Shown: one piece after another, positions 1 to 12,183 of the stretch
Layout of the letters: each line of letters starts with the position of its first letter
Numbering within the stretch: the stretch's first letter is position 1
Origin: Chamaelirium japonicum
Taxonomy: Eukaryota; Streptophyta; Magnoliopsida; Liliales; Melanthiaceae
DNA length: 64,000 nucleotides
Direction: 5' to 3'
NCBI GenBank assembly: GCA_947650365.1
Contig: OX393554.1
Location: forward strand, 33,846,704 to 33,910,703
The notes under the pieces: model-generated
Databases searched by the model: none
Seen by the model: only the letters and a program-made list of their open reading frames with translations
What the model was told of the DNA's origin: nothing
Position numbers and translations under genes: made by a program

Positions 1-2009
1 AAAAGTAAATAGTCAAATTTGTGGTTCTGTGTGCATCCATATTAACTGAAGCGTGACACTCGACTTGATTAGGAAGTATGGATTTGCGGAGACCTACATT
101 ATTTTCACACCAACCCCTCTCACTCTCCATATGTGGAGCCACTAGGTTAATACTAGTAATAACAAGATGCTTATGTGTCTTTGGGCTCATGTCTTCACAC
201 TAATTCTCCTCAAAACAGATATGGTCCCTTCAGGAAGGGTATAACCCCTAATGTTAGATCTATGGTTTTTGATGTAGACCTAATATGCATCCGGATAGTT
301 TTTATTTTATATCTTGCTGAAAATGACTTGCAATAGCAGTTTTTACATGTTTCTTGGTTTATTTTCAGCACTAGAAACATGAATTTTATATTTTATTGAT
401 TATTTGTATGCCTTGTCGCTTGGGGATGTCCACGACCACATTCGAGGGCTTTTTGGATGATTCCGGGCTCATTCGGATGTGTTTTTTGGTTCTGCAAGGT
501 GATCAAGATTAAATGCTCTATTTGACGTTTGGATTAAAAGCTCTGTCCCTCGTTCGGATAATTGCAACTTAAATAAATAAACGATGTGGCATTTAATGGG
601 CCTTCATTGGGATTTAATAGATCCAAATCCCCTCCGGCCAGACCCTCTCTCCTTTTTCTCTCTCCTACCTGCGCTCTCTCCTCTATTCCGTACGGCGTAT
701 GAAAACCCTCCCTACCCCCTAATCTTTGTTTTCTCATGTGAACTCATGGAACCCGGTGCCTCTTCTCTCTATTAGGTTGGCTCCATCTCTCTTCACTCTT
801 TCCTTTTTTTACCCCTCCATCTCACCATCCACTCCTTTCAATTATTCGATCCTCGGCATCGATTCAAAACCCTAATCATATAAGAAGGGGGGAAAAATAA
901 AAAGAATCAGGTTCAATGAACAATTAGTCTTTTTGTGAGTGTTTGAGAGAGACTCGAGTCATCTTCTTCCTGGACTTCGCCTCGAGAAGCATCGTCTTCT
1001 ATCTCTGGGAGTGGTACTCAGCTTGCAAACTGAAGGATCCGTTGTCTCCGGTCGACCGACTTTTCTCCGTGAAGGACTCATCTTTAACTCCTTGATTTGT
1101 CCCTTCATTTTTCATTCGCTTCCTCATCATCCTCCATTGCTTTTATTTGCTTCCGCATCATTCTTGCTGCCATTAATCATCATTAACACCTCTTTTTGAA
1201 GCCTATTAAAGTGTTATTATCATTATTATATTTAATCAGATTGTCCTGGCTTTTGCAGAATTGTTTAGCCTTTTTTTTATACAAAATATTGCTTGTTGTT
1301 TTTATAAAATCTGCACATAGATCCAGCCATAACTTTACGTCCAATGATCCAATCGACCCCAAATTTTGACCAGACCTTCCCAACATCAAGACCTACTCCC
1401 TCACCAAATTTCGTTGTGATCAAAAAAACTAAAATACAATGAAAATGCAAAAATATCCCTTGCTGTTCTAATTCCATGATTTTACTAAATCCCTCGTAAA
1501 CCCTAATACTTAGCCTTTGCTACCACGCAAACCCTTCCTGTACCACATATCTTGCATCCACAACCCTATTCCATAGTAGAAGGGCGTCTCTTGCCTACAT
1601 CAGTTTGTTAGAGGAATTATTTATGGCTATGTTTGCATAAATCAACGTAGGGATGCACTGGTTCATAAGAACAATGCTTTGAATTACGTAGTCTGTGTTT
1701 GGTTGTGGATAAAGTTTTGCAGGAAAGGAATTTATTAGAAAGTAAATGAATTAAACATCATCACAATATTTGTTTGCTGATGTTTAATTTATGAACAACC
1801 CCAATTTTGATTATAGGGTTATATGAATATCAATAAATAAACAATAATTATTTTTCTATGTTTTTATCTCAGATTCTCAGGTCCTCAATAAATGATTATG
1901 GAGAAGAGCCATAGTTGCGACTCAAGACTTCGAGGCAATGCAAAAAATTCCAAATAAAATTGCTTGCAACGACTCAATGAAAAAAAAAAATTCTTACAAA
2001 ATGTTGTCT
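1..2009. other. AT-rich intergenic DNA, no gene recognised
   Basis: No open reading frame here resembles a known protein and no paired terminal repeats were found. Around 1320-1480 the minus strand reads like the leader or LTR sequence of plant gypsy elements, and the block at 560-1200 has LTR-like composition, but neither could be bounded. This is an impression only. Confidence 0.35.
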
Positions 2010-2158
2010 GGGGACTAGTCCCAATCGCTAGTTGGGGATTAGTCGGGTCTAGTAGTGATTTTGCCCAGCTATGAAAGAATCAAAATTAGTCGTTCTGTAA
2101 AATACCGCCTAGAAACTAGTCGGGGACTAGTCGCCGATTAGTCCCGATTTTGATAGCA
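2010..2158. repeat. GGGGACTAGTC-rich repeat fragment
   Basis: The motif GGGGACTAGTC and its variants (GGGGATTAGTCG, CGATTAGTCCC) recur several times in direct and inverted orientation across about 150 bp. This is the composition of terminal regions of short hAT-like elements. It ends directly against the hAT transposase remnant that starts near 2160. No target duplication was found. Confidence 0.35.
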
Positions 2159-2159
2159 T

Positions 2160-3830
2160 AGCGAGAATGTTATCCAGATTGTCACAGACAACAACTCCAA
2201 CTATAAAAAGGTCGGGGAGCACATCGATTTAGGATCCATATCCTTAATTTGATGAGGGAACATTGTGGAGGAGATCTGGTATGTCCTGGACTAACTAGAT
2301 TTGTCTCAAACTATATTGCTCTCCAATCCATGATAAATAAGAAGCTCGGGTTGAGAGCACTCTTCTCTAGTCCGGAATGGTTTGACAATGTTGAAAACAA
2401 CATTGCAACTGGGAAAACTATCGAGAGCACCATCAGTGACAAGTTCTAGAATGATTGCAAAAAGATAGTGGACGTGATAGAACCCGTTGTGAATGTACTC
2501 CGCATAGTGGATGGTGATAAGAAGTGGGCTATATTTATGAATCTCTAAAACTGTTGAAGGAGGTTATCGGAGTAGCAGCTCATAGAAGTTACAAGAATAT
2601 CCTGAAAATAGTCGACAACAAATGGGAGATGTTGTCCCACCCCATACACCATGCTGGTAAGCTTATTTTATTAATTTTCCTATTAGTTATCGGCGATGAC
2701 CTTCATTATTCACTAATTGTGGTAAATGGTTTATTGAAGTTTACTACCTGAACTGAAATTTTCATTATAAAAATTAATTGGGGCTACATAGTGAACTCAT
2801 CACAGCCCTACAAAAGGTTATTAAGAAGCTGGATCCATCGGTGAATACACAAGCTGCTATATTCCAAGACGTATGCATCAAAATGGATTTCATAAATTTA
2901 AGTACTCGTAAAATGTTGTTGGTTTTAGGGTCTAACAATAAGTCAACTCTTTACAAAACATATCAATTACTTTAGGGATATGTTGGGCTTAATGTTCTAA
3001 AAAGCATTAGGCACTAATCGAGTGGTGGGGGATCTTCTAGCACCTAGGCGTTTTAATTTTTTTAATTATTTTGATATTATATATAATATATATTTTTTAA
3101 CTTGCTATAAATTCAAGATTATCCCAACTATTACTTTAAAGAGCATGTATCATTTACATAACGATAAACTCAAGATTAACAAAAACAAAAGCAAATATGA
3201 TATTATCTTAGATAATATCAAAACATCCATAATTTTAGTACATTCCAAACTATAAATTTATGATTACCAATAATAGAATAGCATCTATACACGTTCTAGT
3301 GTCTAGGCCCACTTAGGCGGCCGCCTAGCCCCACCTAGAGGCACCGCCTAGGACTAGGCTGGGCGGTGGGTCCCTTCTAGCGCCTAGGTGGCTGCTTTTT
3401 AGAACACTGGTTGGGCTTTTTTGGGCGTGCTGCTACTGTGGCGACTAGACAAACCACTACTTCAGGTGAGTGGTGGGTTCTATATGGCACCGATGCGCCA
3501 AAGATTCAGAAAGTGACGACCAAGTTGCTATCACAAACAACATCGTCGTCCAAATGTGAAAGGAACTAGAGCACATTCGCTCTTGAACATTCCAAGCAGT
3601 GAAACCGTCTTGCACACCGGAGCTTGGAGAAGCTGGTATGTGTCTACTTCAACATGCACCTTAGGAAGAAGCATTTGAATGAAATAGCGAACAAAAAGGG
3701 AACTGATCTAATTGATCTGACCAGTATCTTCATGGAGGAACATGATGATGAGAACCCCACTTTTTGAGTGGATCAGAGAAAGCGGTCAGCCTAGTCTGGA
3801 TGAGCCAGAAGGGAGGCCTAATGTGAGGAT
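2160..3830 (+). pseudogene. decayed hAT-family transposase (DUF659 and hAT dimerisation regions)
   Basis: Translated pieces in order match plant hAT transposases. They include ENVIQIVTDNNSNY (the DUF659 catalytic region) near 2161-2205, a block starting MMREHCGGDLVCPGLTRF at 2249, GDKKWAIFMN near 2512, and the C-terminal dimerisation domain, in which EWWVLYGTDAPKIQK and SSSKCERN can be read at about 3470-3570. The frame is broken: CERN is followed by TAG where tryptophan is usual, a TGA replaces an arginine codon about 13 codons later, and a one-base gain in a T run near 3766 shifts the frame into FEWIRESGQPSLDEPEGRPN. A MITE at 2991-3410 interrupts the coding sequence. Normal function would be cut-and-paste transposition in the nucleus. 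With these stops it is dead. Confidence 0.8.
2991..3410. mobile_element. hAT-type MITE with 8-bp target duplication
   Basis: The left end ATGTTCTAAAAAGC and the right end GCTTTTTAGAACACTGG are inverted repeats. The host octamer TTGGGCTT flanks both sides (2983-2990 and 3411-3418), as expected of hAT transposition. The interior is rich in CCTAGGCG-type palindromic motifs. The 420-bp element has no coding capacity and lies inside the hAT transposase remnant. Removing it with one copy of the octamer brings the transposase segments on either side together. Confidence 0.85.
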
Positions 3831-4200
3831 TGTTACGGGGATGAGTACGAGTGTGAACAGGTTCATGCCCTGCGCCACCCGTGCCCGTATCCCGTGCCTC
3901 TCGCGGCAGCCGCCGCCGTCGCACCACCTACATTATGCACTGCCTGCGGCCGTCCACAGGTCGTCGTTTGTCTCGCAGCTCCGACAGATCACTATCATGC
4001 TGCCGCCAGCCCAACAGGTCCTGCACCGCCTGTCAGCTCGCCGCCGACCGTCCAATCAGCCCGGCAGGCCCCGCCGGTTGTACCGTCGCCATGGCCACGA
4101 CCCATTGACGCTCCTCGAGGCCTTCTTCGGGGCCAATTCCACACTACATCGCTCCAAGAAGCCCTGACAACATCGATCATTGTCTAATGCCTTTGACGAC
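3831..4200. other. GC-rich block after the hAT remnant
   Basis: This 370-bp stretch is far more GC-rich than its surroundings and is open in several frames (for example +3742-4167). The open frames follow from base composition. No domain is recognisable. It may be the degraded C-terminal tail of the transposase or a captured gene fragment. Confidence 0.3.
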
Positions 4201-4640
4201 ATCCACTTCACTTGAGCTTGATATTACTTTCCCTTAACTCGTTAAATCTAAAGACTTTTTAGTTTTCATTGATAGTAGTCCGCACTTTAGATCAAATAAT
4301 TATTCAATTAATTATCGTTGGTTTGATTAGATGCCCTTAACATACATGAACCTGAGACATGGCTCTACTTGATTGAGCATATTTATTTAATTGAAATCCT
4401 TTGGAGGATCACTCGATCTCTACGTTAATATTGGACTGCCTTGTGCCTATGAAAGTTTCTTAACTTCCAAATGGTTGCCACTTCTGAACTTTGGAACACT
4501 AGGAACTACTCGTGTGATCAAACTGCTCTAATTCATCATTAGGTAATCCTTTTAATCTTAATCTCATTGATTTAAAAAGCCTCATTTGAATCTAATAATA
4601 GTTATATTTTTCATTATTAAATCTTGATTCCTAGGCTTAG
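4201..4640. other. AT-rich spacer, nothing recognised
   Basis: No convincing reading frame, terminal repeat or tandem unit is visible in this stretch. Confidence 0.3.
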
Positions 4641-4669
4641 TTCCTGAATTGCATATTCGGGCCCTGCAT

Positions 4670-5050
4670 CACTAGTGCCAGCCAAAAGGATAACAGCACA
4701 CAAGACCTCAACACACACAAGGAAACCCAGACAACACTGACATAAAACTTAGCACAATAAACTAAAGAGAGACCCTACACACTGACCCAACCAACACTAG
4801 CACAAACACTGCAGACACTACACTCAAACACTGTTACAACAACACACTACAAACACTGAACTCTAAACACTGCACACTACACCACACACACACACACACG
4901 ACAGACAGACACTACACACTACAAACATAGGATCCAATCTGGTCTCTACAGACTGACTTACGCAGCACACTGCACTCAAACTACACACACAACACCAGCT
5001 ATAAGATAGGATCCACTGCTCTAGGAAACACTCAAAACACTCAAAATCAG
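4670..5050. repeat. cryptically simple ACAC/ACTACA-rich tract
   Basis: The plus strand is dominated by irregular ACAC, CACTG and ACACTACA words with almost no G, including a short (CA)n run near 4883-4899. This looks like low-complexity expansion, not coding sequence. The open frame on the opposite strand, rich in Cys and Val, follows from this composition. Confidence 0.6.
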
Positions 5051-5404
5051 TATCCAAGGGAACGAGACTGGCATGGGCCCTTGAACTCTTAAGAGAGACC
5101 AAATCTTCAAGCAACAAAGATTGACTACACTGCATGCCACTTCCCAAACGTCACTACAATTCATTGTACTTCACTGTAGGTAGCAACAACTTTCCACAGT
5201 ACTCCACATACCACACATCTCTCGTTCTCAAACTACACTGCAACATTACATATATCCACGATTCAGTGCACACTCTATTCACAATACTGCTGCTCGAATC
5301 AGCAGTGGACCTTCAATCAATGAAGTCTCAGGCAGCAGTTTTTTCAAGATTCAAAATGCACTAGGCTTAGCTGGTGGAATATATCTATGAAATTTAGCTT
5401 GCAG

Positions 5405-5657
5405 ATATGAATGGAGTTATCCAGATCAGGAGTCTTTGCCTTGATATCTCTGTGAAGAAGAAACTGACATGCCCCCTGGTAGTAATCTTGTAAAAGACCT
5501 GGTTAATAGTTGCTGTCTTGTGTTAAAAAATCCTGCAGTTTCTCTTCCCAAATACAGTAAGTCGTGACTGATAAAAGCAATTTTACCAAAAATCCCCTCC
5601 AAAGATTGAACAGAAAGCTGAGGGTAGGCATTGAGCATGCAACTGAGAGACCTACCT

Positions 5658-5691
<34 letters not shown>

Positions 5692-6340
5692 CCATTTAAG
5701 AATAGATAAGCAGCATCATTTAGTCCATTGGGAGTGGGAGAAATCACAAGAGAGGACTAAGTGCTAGCAGTTTCATTGTCTTTGTGGCAAAGCAAGCAAG
5801 TGATGTTGATATCACAGTCAAGTTGTCGCAGTTTCTCAAAGGTAGCTAACTGGTTTGTAATAGCTCGCCAACAACAAATTGAGCAGGAGGGTGGGATGTC
5901 CTGATCTCAAATTACCTTGTACCAAGGCCACCTTAGGTAAGGACTCCTCAAATCGACGAAGCAGTTTTAAATTTTAATAGTGAGCCTTCCAGAGTTGTGT
6001 TGGTTCCGATACTAGAAGTCCTCAGCATTCTCAAATCTGATATCATTGACTGCATCACAAAGGTTGGTGCTCCTAGGAGGTAGGAGTTACGAAGTTCCCC
6101 ATCACCATTCTTGAAGAGCTCACTAACCTTAGGCCACCTCAAACTCATATATGGCATTGAGTTTGGATCAACCAGCTCAGGAGGACAGGAGCCCCTTAGC
6201 CAAGGCTCTCTCCAAAAGTCAGTGGAGTTCCATTACAAATCTTAAGAGAAGTGTTTTCCCTTAGCTAATGCCTGAACTTGAGGATGTCCTTCCAGATAGT
6301 TGAGGAGTTACGAGTGGGGAGCATACCATGTTGTAGTCCC
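5405..6340 (-). pseudogene. L1-type LINE ORF2 3' remnant (zf-RVT region)
   Basis: Read on the minus strand, 5765-5905 encodes AITNQLATFEKLRQ followed by CDINITCLLCHKDNET. This is the reverse-transcriptase-associated zinc-binding (zf-RVT) signature of plant L1-type retrotransposons. Upstream (about 5950-6157) are degraded segments such as MSLRWPKVSELFKNGDGE. Downstream (5430-5640) GRETAGFF and NTRQQLLTRSF resemble the WRERN-type C-terminal end of the same ORF. Stops and frameshifts break the frame, and a run of 31 G at 5659-5689 interrupts it. No poly(A) tail or target duplication was seen, so the limits are approximate. Confidence 0.7.
5659..5689 (+). repeat. homopolymer G31
   Basis: Thirty-one consecutive G residues lie inside the LINE remnant. 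Long poly-G is rare and hard to sequence, so the true length may differ. Confidence 0.9.
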
Positions 6341-6349
6341 TTTGAGATA

Positions 6350-7600
6350 TCTCTGTCTCATCCAAATGACCCATATACGTTGTGCGGTTCGCTTCTTAGA
6401 ATATGTTTACAGATATCTAACCCAACATTTCAATTGATCTTTCTGTATCAAATAGTAGCATACCGAGGAACACCTGTAGCCGGTATCTCTGTCCTAACTC
6501 TGAAACAAAAACACGCGATCTAGTGTGATGATTTTGTTTCTGTTCTATGTGCAACTCTTTATCGCAGACATACGAAGAGTACCTCGAAGCCGTTGGGGGA
6601 AGCCACGCGGCATCTCCTCATCGGGTTGGTTAGTTGAGATTTTCCTTAGAATTTGTTGGATTGCATAAAATATTTCTTGCACCCGCTTTACAGCTTCACC
6701 ACTCTTCGACAGGCAGCGGCCGGACAAGAATGGACCATGCAAGAGTCACAGACCAGTAGGAATCAGGATGATGATCCGTACGCAACAGTCCCTGATTTCG
6801 GATCATTTCGATGAATTCATGATTGATATCTGTCTGTGATTTCGGAGCATTCTGATAAAATCCATGATTGACCCAAGTGGCTGTTCTGCAGGTACTCTAG
6901 ATATCTGGATGACTGGCATCATTCTAAGAAGGTTAAGAGCCATACTCGGTCCTTCCGCTGATCAAACAGCTAAATCATCGGATCCTGATACCTGATCGAC
7001 GCCCTCGTGCTACCTCACACAACCTGTGGGCCATGTGAGCACTCCGTTGCCGATCTTCTTGGGAGACGAAGGTGTTCGTGGACTTTGTTGTATGGATAAG
7101 TTGAACTTCAAGGATATTTCAGTACCTGGAACCTCACGTCGGTTCGAAAAACGGCGCATCACGGTGTAAATTTTGTATCTTTCGGGATTGATAGAAATGT
7201 TTGTGTACATTTTTTTATCTTTTTGGATCGTTTGGAATGTCACATTGCGGATGTCTGATGCATGGACATAAATGAAAACCAAGAATCAAGAAATATTGTA
7301 GAAAATATAAGATATATCTCAACCGTTCCATTGTTACGGATGCATCTCCACCATCGGATTGAATATAAAAAAAGGTTATGGTAACGATCATGTACTTAAC
7401 ATCGTTCACAGTTGGCTGTGCATATGTACATATACCATGGATCACATCCGTCCATGATGATCAAGTGCAATTCGGTGCATATATATTTGATCATGATGGA
7501 TGATTGTGATCGATGGTACCACATACGCTCAACCGTGCACGATGATAAGCACCTGATCATTCTCTCTATGGAAACACGGAGGTAGCCCTATGATTTGTCA
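6350..7600. other. intergenic DNA without recognised genes
   Basis: No coherent domain appears in the short open frames. Two imperfect copies of a GATTTCGGA(T/G)CATT-containing phrase occur at about 6795-6870. The part from 7300 to 7560 is rich in GATCATG words. Nothing could be assigned. Confidence 0.35.
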
Positions 7601-7609
7601 AGTACCAAA

Positions 7610-7611
<2 letters not shown>

Positions 7612-7658
<47 letters not shown>
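7612..7658 (+). repeat. (CT)n microsatellite
   Basis: This is an uninterrupted CT dinucleotide run of about 47 bp on the plus strand. Confidence 0.95.
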
Positions 7659-7660
<2 letters not shown>

Positions 7661-7908
7661 GTATACTTAGGCCATGTTTGGCTAAGCAAGGAATTAAATA
7701 AAGGCAACCAAGGAACTATAAAGATTGAACCCCTACAGATGCAAGATTATAATTATACTGCAATAAGCTGTATTCATATATATACAACGCCTTTCAATGA
7801 TGCATACCTAATATTAGGTAGCCAATGTTTGGAGAACCAACCTCAATAATGAAGTCTATCTTGTTTAACCCCTACCAAACCAGTGCGACAACAGTTCAAT
7901 CTACTATA

Positions 7909-8078
7909 TCTATACTATCCTTATAAAGCTGAGGCCTTTGGTGCCATGTGGCAACCGCTCCATTCCCCCCCTTTTTCTTCCTTTACCTCTCTTTATATGG
8001 TGTTGAGTGGAAATCAGTGTCTTACGATTGGTCGAGCAACATCGAAACCGCCTGTGCATTGCATGGGATTAGTACTAG
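7909..8078 (+). mobile_element. mini-Helitron (170 bp)
   Basis: It starts with TCTATACTATCC after a host A (7908). It ends with a GC-rich hairpin (CCTGTGCATTGCATGGG), then CTAG at 8075-8078 followed by host T. The TC start, 3' hairpin, CTAG end and A/T insertion site are the Helitron hallmarks. It is too short to encode Rep/helicase, so it is non-autonomous. Confidence 0.6.
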
Positions 8079-8203
8079 TATCTATACTAAAACAGAGATC
8101 TCTCTCCCGTGTTTGACACGTGTACCGTTTTTAAAGAGCATCCATCCTTTTCGTGCTGTGTGAACATAGCTCTTTGATCACCCACCCAAAAAAAAAAAAC
8201 ACA

Positions 8204-8340
<137 letters not shown>

Positions 8341-8867
8341 CAGGGCGCGATTACTCTGAGCAACATTTTCAAGATCTAATAAAAAGTGGCAACAGTGACG
8401 AGTGCGATTTCAAGAAATTAATCACTGCTTATCAAATCTTGAAAGTGGTCTCAATATTTCACTAGCATTTCAAGATATGTTGTCACACCAATATTTTACG
8501 AGCATTCTTTTCCAATTTTCTATTTTTTATTCTCTCAAAATTTGATTAATATGATAATTTGATTTGCTATTCTGCAGGTTCTCACTCAGTATTTCCTGTA
8601 AAAAAAGTTGTGAATTATCTTTGTAATAAATTTAGAGCTGCCTAATACTCTAGATTTTAATGTATACACATTGAATATTACCATGGCAAACTGAACAAGC
8701 AGAGGATTCCATTGACAGATAACTCAATTACTAAGTAAGTTTGTTGTTATGAATACTTTTGGCGTATGTCTCCACATAACTTCGATTTTATATAAGATAG
8801 TTACGTTATTGCTTGATTGTTCAGTGTCTGTGTAAGCTATTGCTGCCAAAGGTTAGAACGGTTTTAT

Positions 8868-8892
8868 CCCCCCCCGCCCCCCCCCCCCCCCC
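8868..8892 (+). repeat. C-rich homopolymer (one G interruption)
   Basis: This is a run of 25 bases, all C except one G, inside the Helitron. Confidence 0.9.
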
Positions 8893-8995
8893 TCACACGA
8901 GTCTAGGGCTGAACCACCAACCAGCCCCCCTCTTGTGCGACAGGTGATAGAGGAGGAGGACACTCCGGCCCGACTAGATCCGAACTGGGCGGCAA

Positions 8996-9300
8996 CCTGG
9001 CTCTGATACCATTTGTAGATACCCTCTCGCCCCAAAACCCAGGTCGTAAGGGGAGGTCCACCAGAGGGTATTTAAGCACACCATCGTCCAGCCCCTAGCC
9101 GATGTGGGACTAAACTCAATAGGAATTATATGCATCACCTCCTCCGAGATGGCGTGAGTCCGTCCGCAGTGCTGAAGCTGTCTGATTGATGATAAGAGAG
9201 AAAGGGAGGGGCGCTCTTCGACATCCAAGATAAAACTAAACTTAAACCATCTCTCTTCTTTCTCATTTTTTTCCACTCGGTGTCTTTATCTATAATTTCA
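8996..9300 (-). mobile_element. copia LTR with tRNA-Met primer-binding site, remnant
   Basis: On the minus strand TGGTATCAGAGCCAG (about 8997-9011) matches the primer-binding site complementary to plant initiator tRNA-Met. It is preceded by an LTR end reading out as TGTAGATACCC on the plus strand from about 9015. The internal region to the left is lost. The LTR's far end was not found. The remnant is enclosed in the larger Helitron. Confidence 0.55.
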
Positions 9301-10304
9301 TCTTGGTTTTACATAGGAGTTGTGTGGCAGTGATCGGATAATTGAATCTCTTTCTCAATCAAACAAGACCAATCAAGTGGCACAATTCTATCCAGTGGTG
9401 GAAGCTAAATTCATATCCCACCTTGCAAAGCACAATAGGCCATTAAATAGGGAATAATGTTAGTACCAAAAAAAAAAAAAAAAAGGGAATAATGCCCAAT
9501 GAATGACAACGAGCATTAGCATGTCCCAGCCATTCATGCCATTATGGCCCGATAAACAAACCAGATCACTCGAAACATTGTAGGCTCATTGGAACCTCCA
9601 TGATCGATGAGTTTGAGTCGAAAGGATTTTTAAAGAAGAACAAAGTTTTTTTTGTCTTGTTTGTTTATGGAAAGGTAGTTGCAACGTACGATGATTATTT
9701 GATTTGATCATTATCCCGAGATGTTCTTCTTGATATATTTTAGATTTTCTGCTATTTTGTAGCCATTTAATTGTGATATGCATTGTTTCAAATTCTCTCA
9801 AGGCATAAAAAGATTTCGTAATTTTTTTTCTTAATGTCAAATAATCAAATTTGTTCATGGCCGCCTCTTAAAGTCATACTCTTCCATTTGTTCATTATTT
9901 TATAATCGAAAGAAAAAATCATCTTACTTTGCAGTTGAGGAGAGAAGGTACATTGCCTTCAAGAATCACCGGTGACTCACCTAATCGATTGGCGAGATAT
10001 CAAATGGTGGTGCCCAAAGCAGGACTCGCAATGTCGATCTCCTCTCACTTGAAGTGCTCCAAGCAAGGAATCATTGTAACCATAAGCCCCATTCCTAAGC
10101 CTTTGTTTTGAAATCCTTGGCATTTTGATATGCACTGTTTTGCTCAATTATTACTCATACTAAAAAGAGTGCTTCTTACATTTTTTCTTCTTCTTAGTCT
10201 ATATAATATTAGAAAGTTACTAATCTTAGATAGAGCAAATATATTTAATAATAATTTTTTTACAAGCCTGTGCATTGCACGGGTTCGTAACTAGTATCAC
10301 TAAT

Positions 10305-10849
10305 TGGTCAACCTGTTTAAAGAAATAACTACAACAAAACCCGGCCACCTTTATCGGTGGCTATATATAAATGTTAGGGGAACTTAGTGATAGGTCCCTA
10401 ACATAGGAATCACCTTGCAAAAAATTCTTCTGGAAGTCTCATTTTGCATTAGATCTCTCCCAAAATCCCTAGCAGAAGTTCTTGAAATTTATATTTCCTG
10501 CCTCAATTGAACACGAACGATTTCTTACACAAAAAATAATTGGAATCATGCCAGATCGTCGATTTAAAACCACAAAACAATTTTTTTTTTCTATATATTT
10601 TCACCAAAAAAATAATTTATTCTATCAACCGACTAAATAGTTACTCTTTATGTGCGAGATAGAATAAGCTTGGTTTCTAATAGTTTAATGTATTATTTTT
10701 TCGTCAAAAAAAAATCATATTGTAACCAGATGAGCTAAAATACTGCTACAATCAATCTACAAATAAGATATTTTACCATATCAAATTGTTGCTCTTTGAT
10801 AAAGGATTGTACGTTTTACCAATTTTTTCTCTTTTGCTACCATTGTTAC

Positions 10850-10905
<56 letters not shown>

Positions 10906-11071
10906 AGTAAAATTATTATTTAAAAAATTTTGTTATTACATGTGCACGCAGCAGGAGCTCGCGTTAGTCAAAGTCCAACCACTGGGTCTTAACGTTAGTT
11001 CAAACTTTAATTACATACCCTTAACGTTAAACAAAAACATTTTTAAGGAGCTAAATAACATTAATAACCCC
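10305..11071. other. AT-rich spacer with (AT)n microsatellite
   Basis: There is no gene here. A 50-bp AT dinucleotide run occupies 10854-10903. A phrase near 10388 (TGATAGGTCCCTAAC) resembles the ends of the hairpin-rich elements at 33.25 and 37.9 kb. Confidence 0.5.
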
Positions 11072-11074
11072 TAA

Positions 11075-11440
11075 GAGCATCTCCAACCATCCCCTTTATT
11101 TTGCCATTGTCAAATAAAAATATTCCCTAAATATTCCCAAATGGAGGCCTTCCATCTCCAATCATGGCCTCTATATTTTAGTATCTTCAAGGAATGTATC
11201 TTATTTTATTTCATTTTTAAAGGATATATTTGTCATTATATTGAATGTATACATGCTTTGGAGGGCGATTTCGGTATTGATGGAAATCCCACCCAAATAG
11301 CAGCCACTGCTATTTCGTCCCCATTCCTGCTATATTTGCCAGCCAAAACACCCCCCTGCATAAATGCAGGGGAGAATAGCGGAGGATTGGAGGCCTCCAT
11401 CCGCTATATTTGTCAATATAGCATATGGTTGGAGATGCTC
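11075..11440. mobile_element. Tourist-like (PIF/Harbinger) MITE
   Basis: The terminal inverted repeats are GAGCATCTCCAACCAT on the left and ATGGTTGGAGATGCTC on the right. TAA trinucleotides flank both sides (11072-11074, 11441-11443), the target duplication typical of PIF/Harbinger elements. The element is 366 bp and non-coding. Confidence 0.85.
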
Positions 11441-11731
11441 TAAATGTTTTTCTCCACTGCATTTGATGGCCACAATAGTTACAGTAGCAAAGGTTTTACC
11501 AGTCATGACCAACTCATTTGATTCGAACTTTTGTTGGGGGACATCTTGGCCACAGAAATTGAATCAGGCTTTTGTAGTGGTCTGGCCACCACCGATTCTG
11601 AGTTTGAAATTAAAAACAAATAACAACAAACAAGATTGGTGGCGCGCAGGTGCTTATCAGACCTGACTTGACCCCCAATGAAACACAGCTAGACCCGGAA
11701 TTGCACCCGCATCCGCTACGCGCGTTAAATC

Positions 11732-12030
11732 CCTAGTTGTTTGCTAGGAAAATTTTTGGTTGCCGGTAAAACACAGGAAAGGTAAATATTAGTTTTCTAC
11801 AAAATTGTGTGTTTAGATGACATGAAAATATGATGGACCCCATAGAAAAACAATATTTTTGTAGAAATGTATTCTCAGTCAAAAAGCTAAAAAACAATTC
11901 TGCCAAAAACATTAAAAAAAAAAAACATGAAAAAAAAACCAAACAATAGCAAGAAAAATCACTTTTTTTTTTCGATAAATTAAGTTCTTCTTACAAAAAA
12001 AAACTTTCCGAGCAACCAAACACACCCTAA
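11732..12030. repeat. possible MITE remnant with imperfect inverted ends
   Basis: The right end (GCAACCAAACACACCCTAAG) has the GTGTTTGGTTGC inverted terminus common to plant hAT-like MITEs. The left end (GTTTGCTAGGAAAATTTTTG) is an imperfect inverted match. No clean target duplication is visible. It lies just downstream of the kinase gene's stop codon. Confidence 0.35.
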
Positions 12031-12183
12031 GAAGCATCCACAAATGCTGAATCCAAATTCGTGTAAATGTAATGTACAATTATAGTTCAAATTGAAACTG
12101 TACGTGTGCATGTATCAATATTATGGTTCAAATCAAAACTTGAAACAAATCTGATCCAAACTTCCTGCTAAATCTATCTACCA

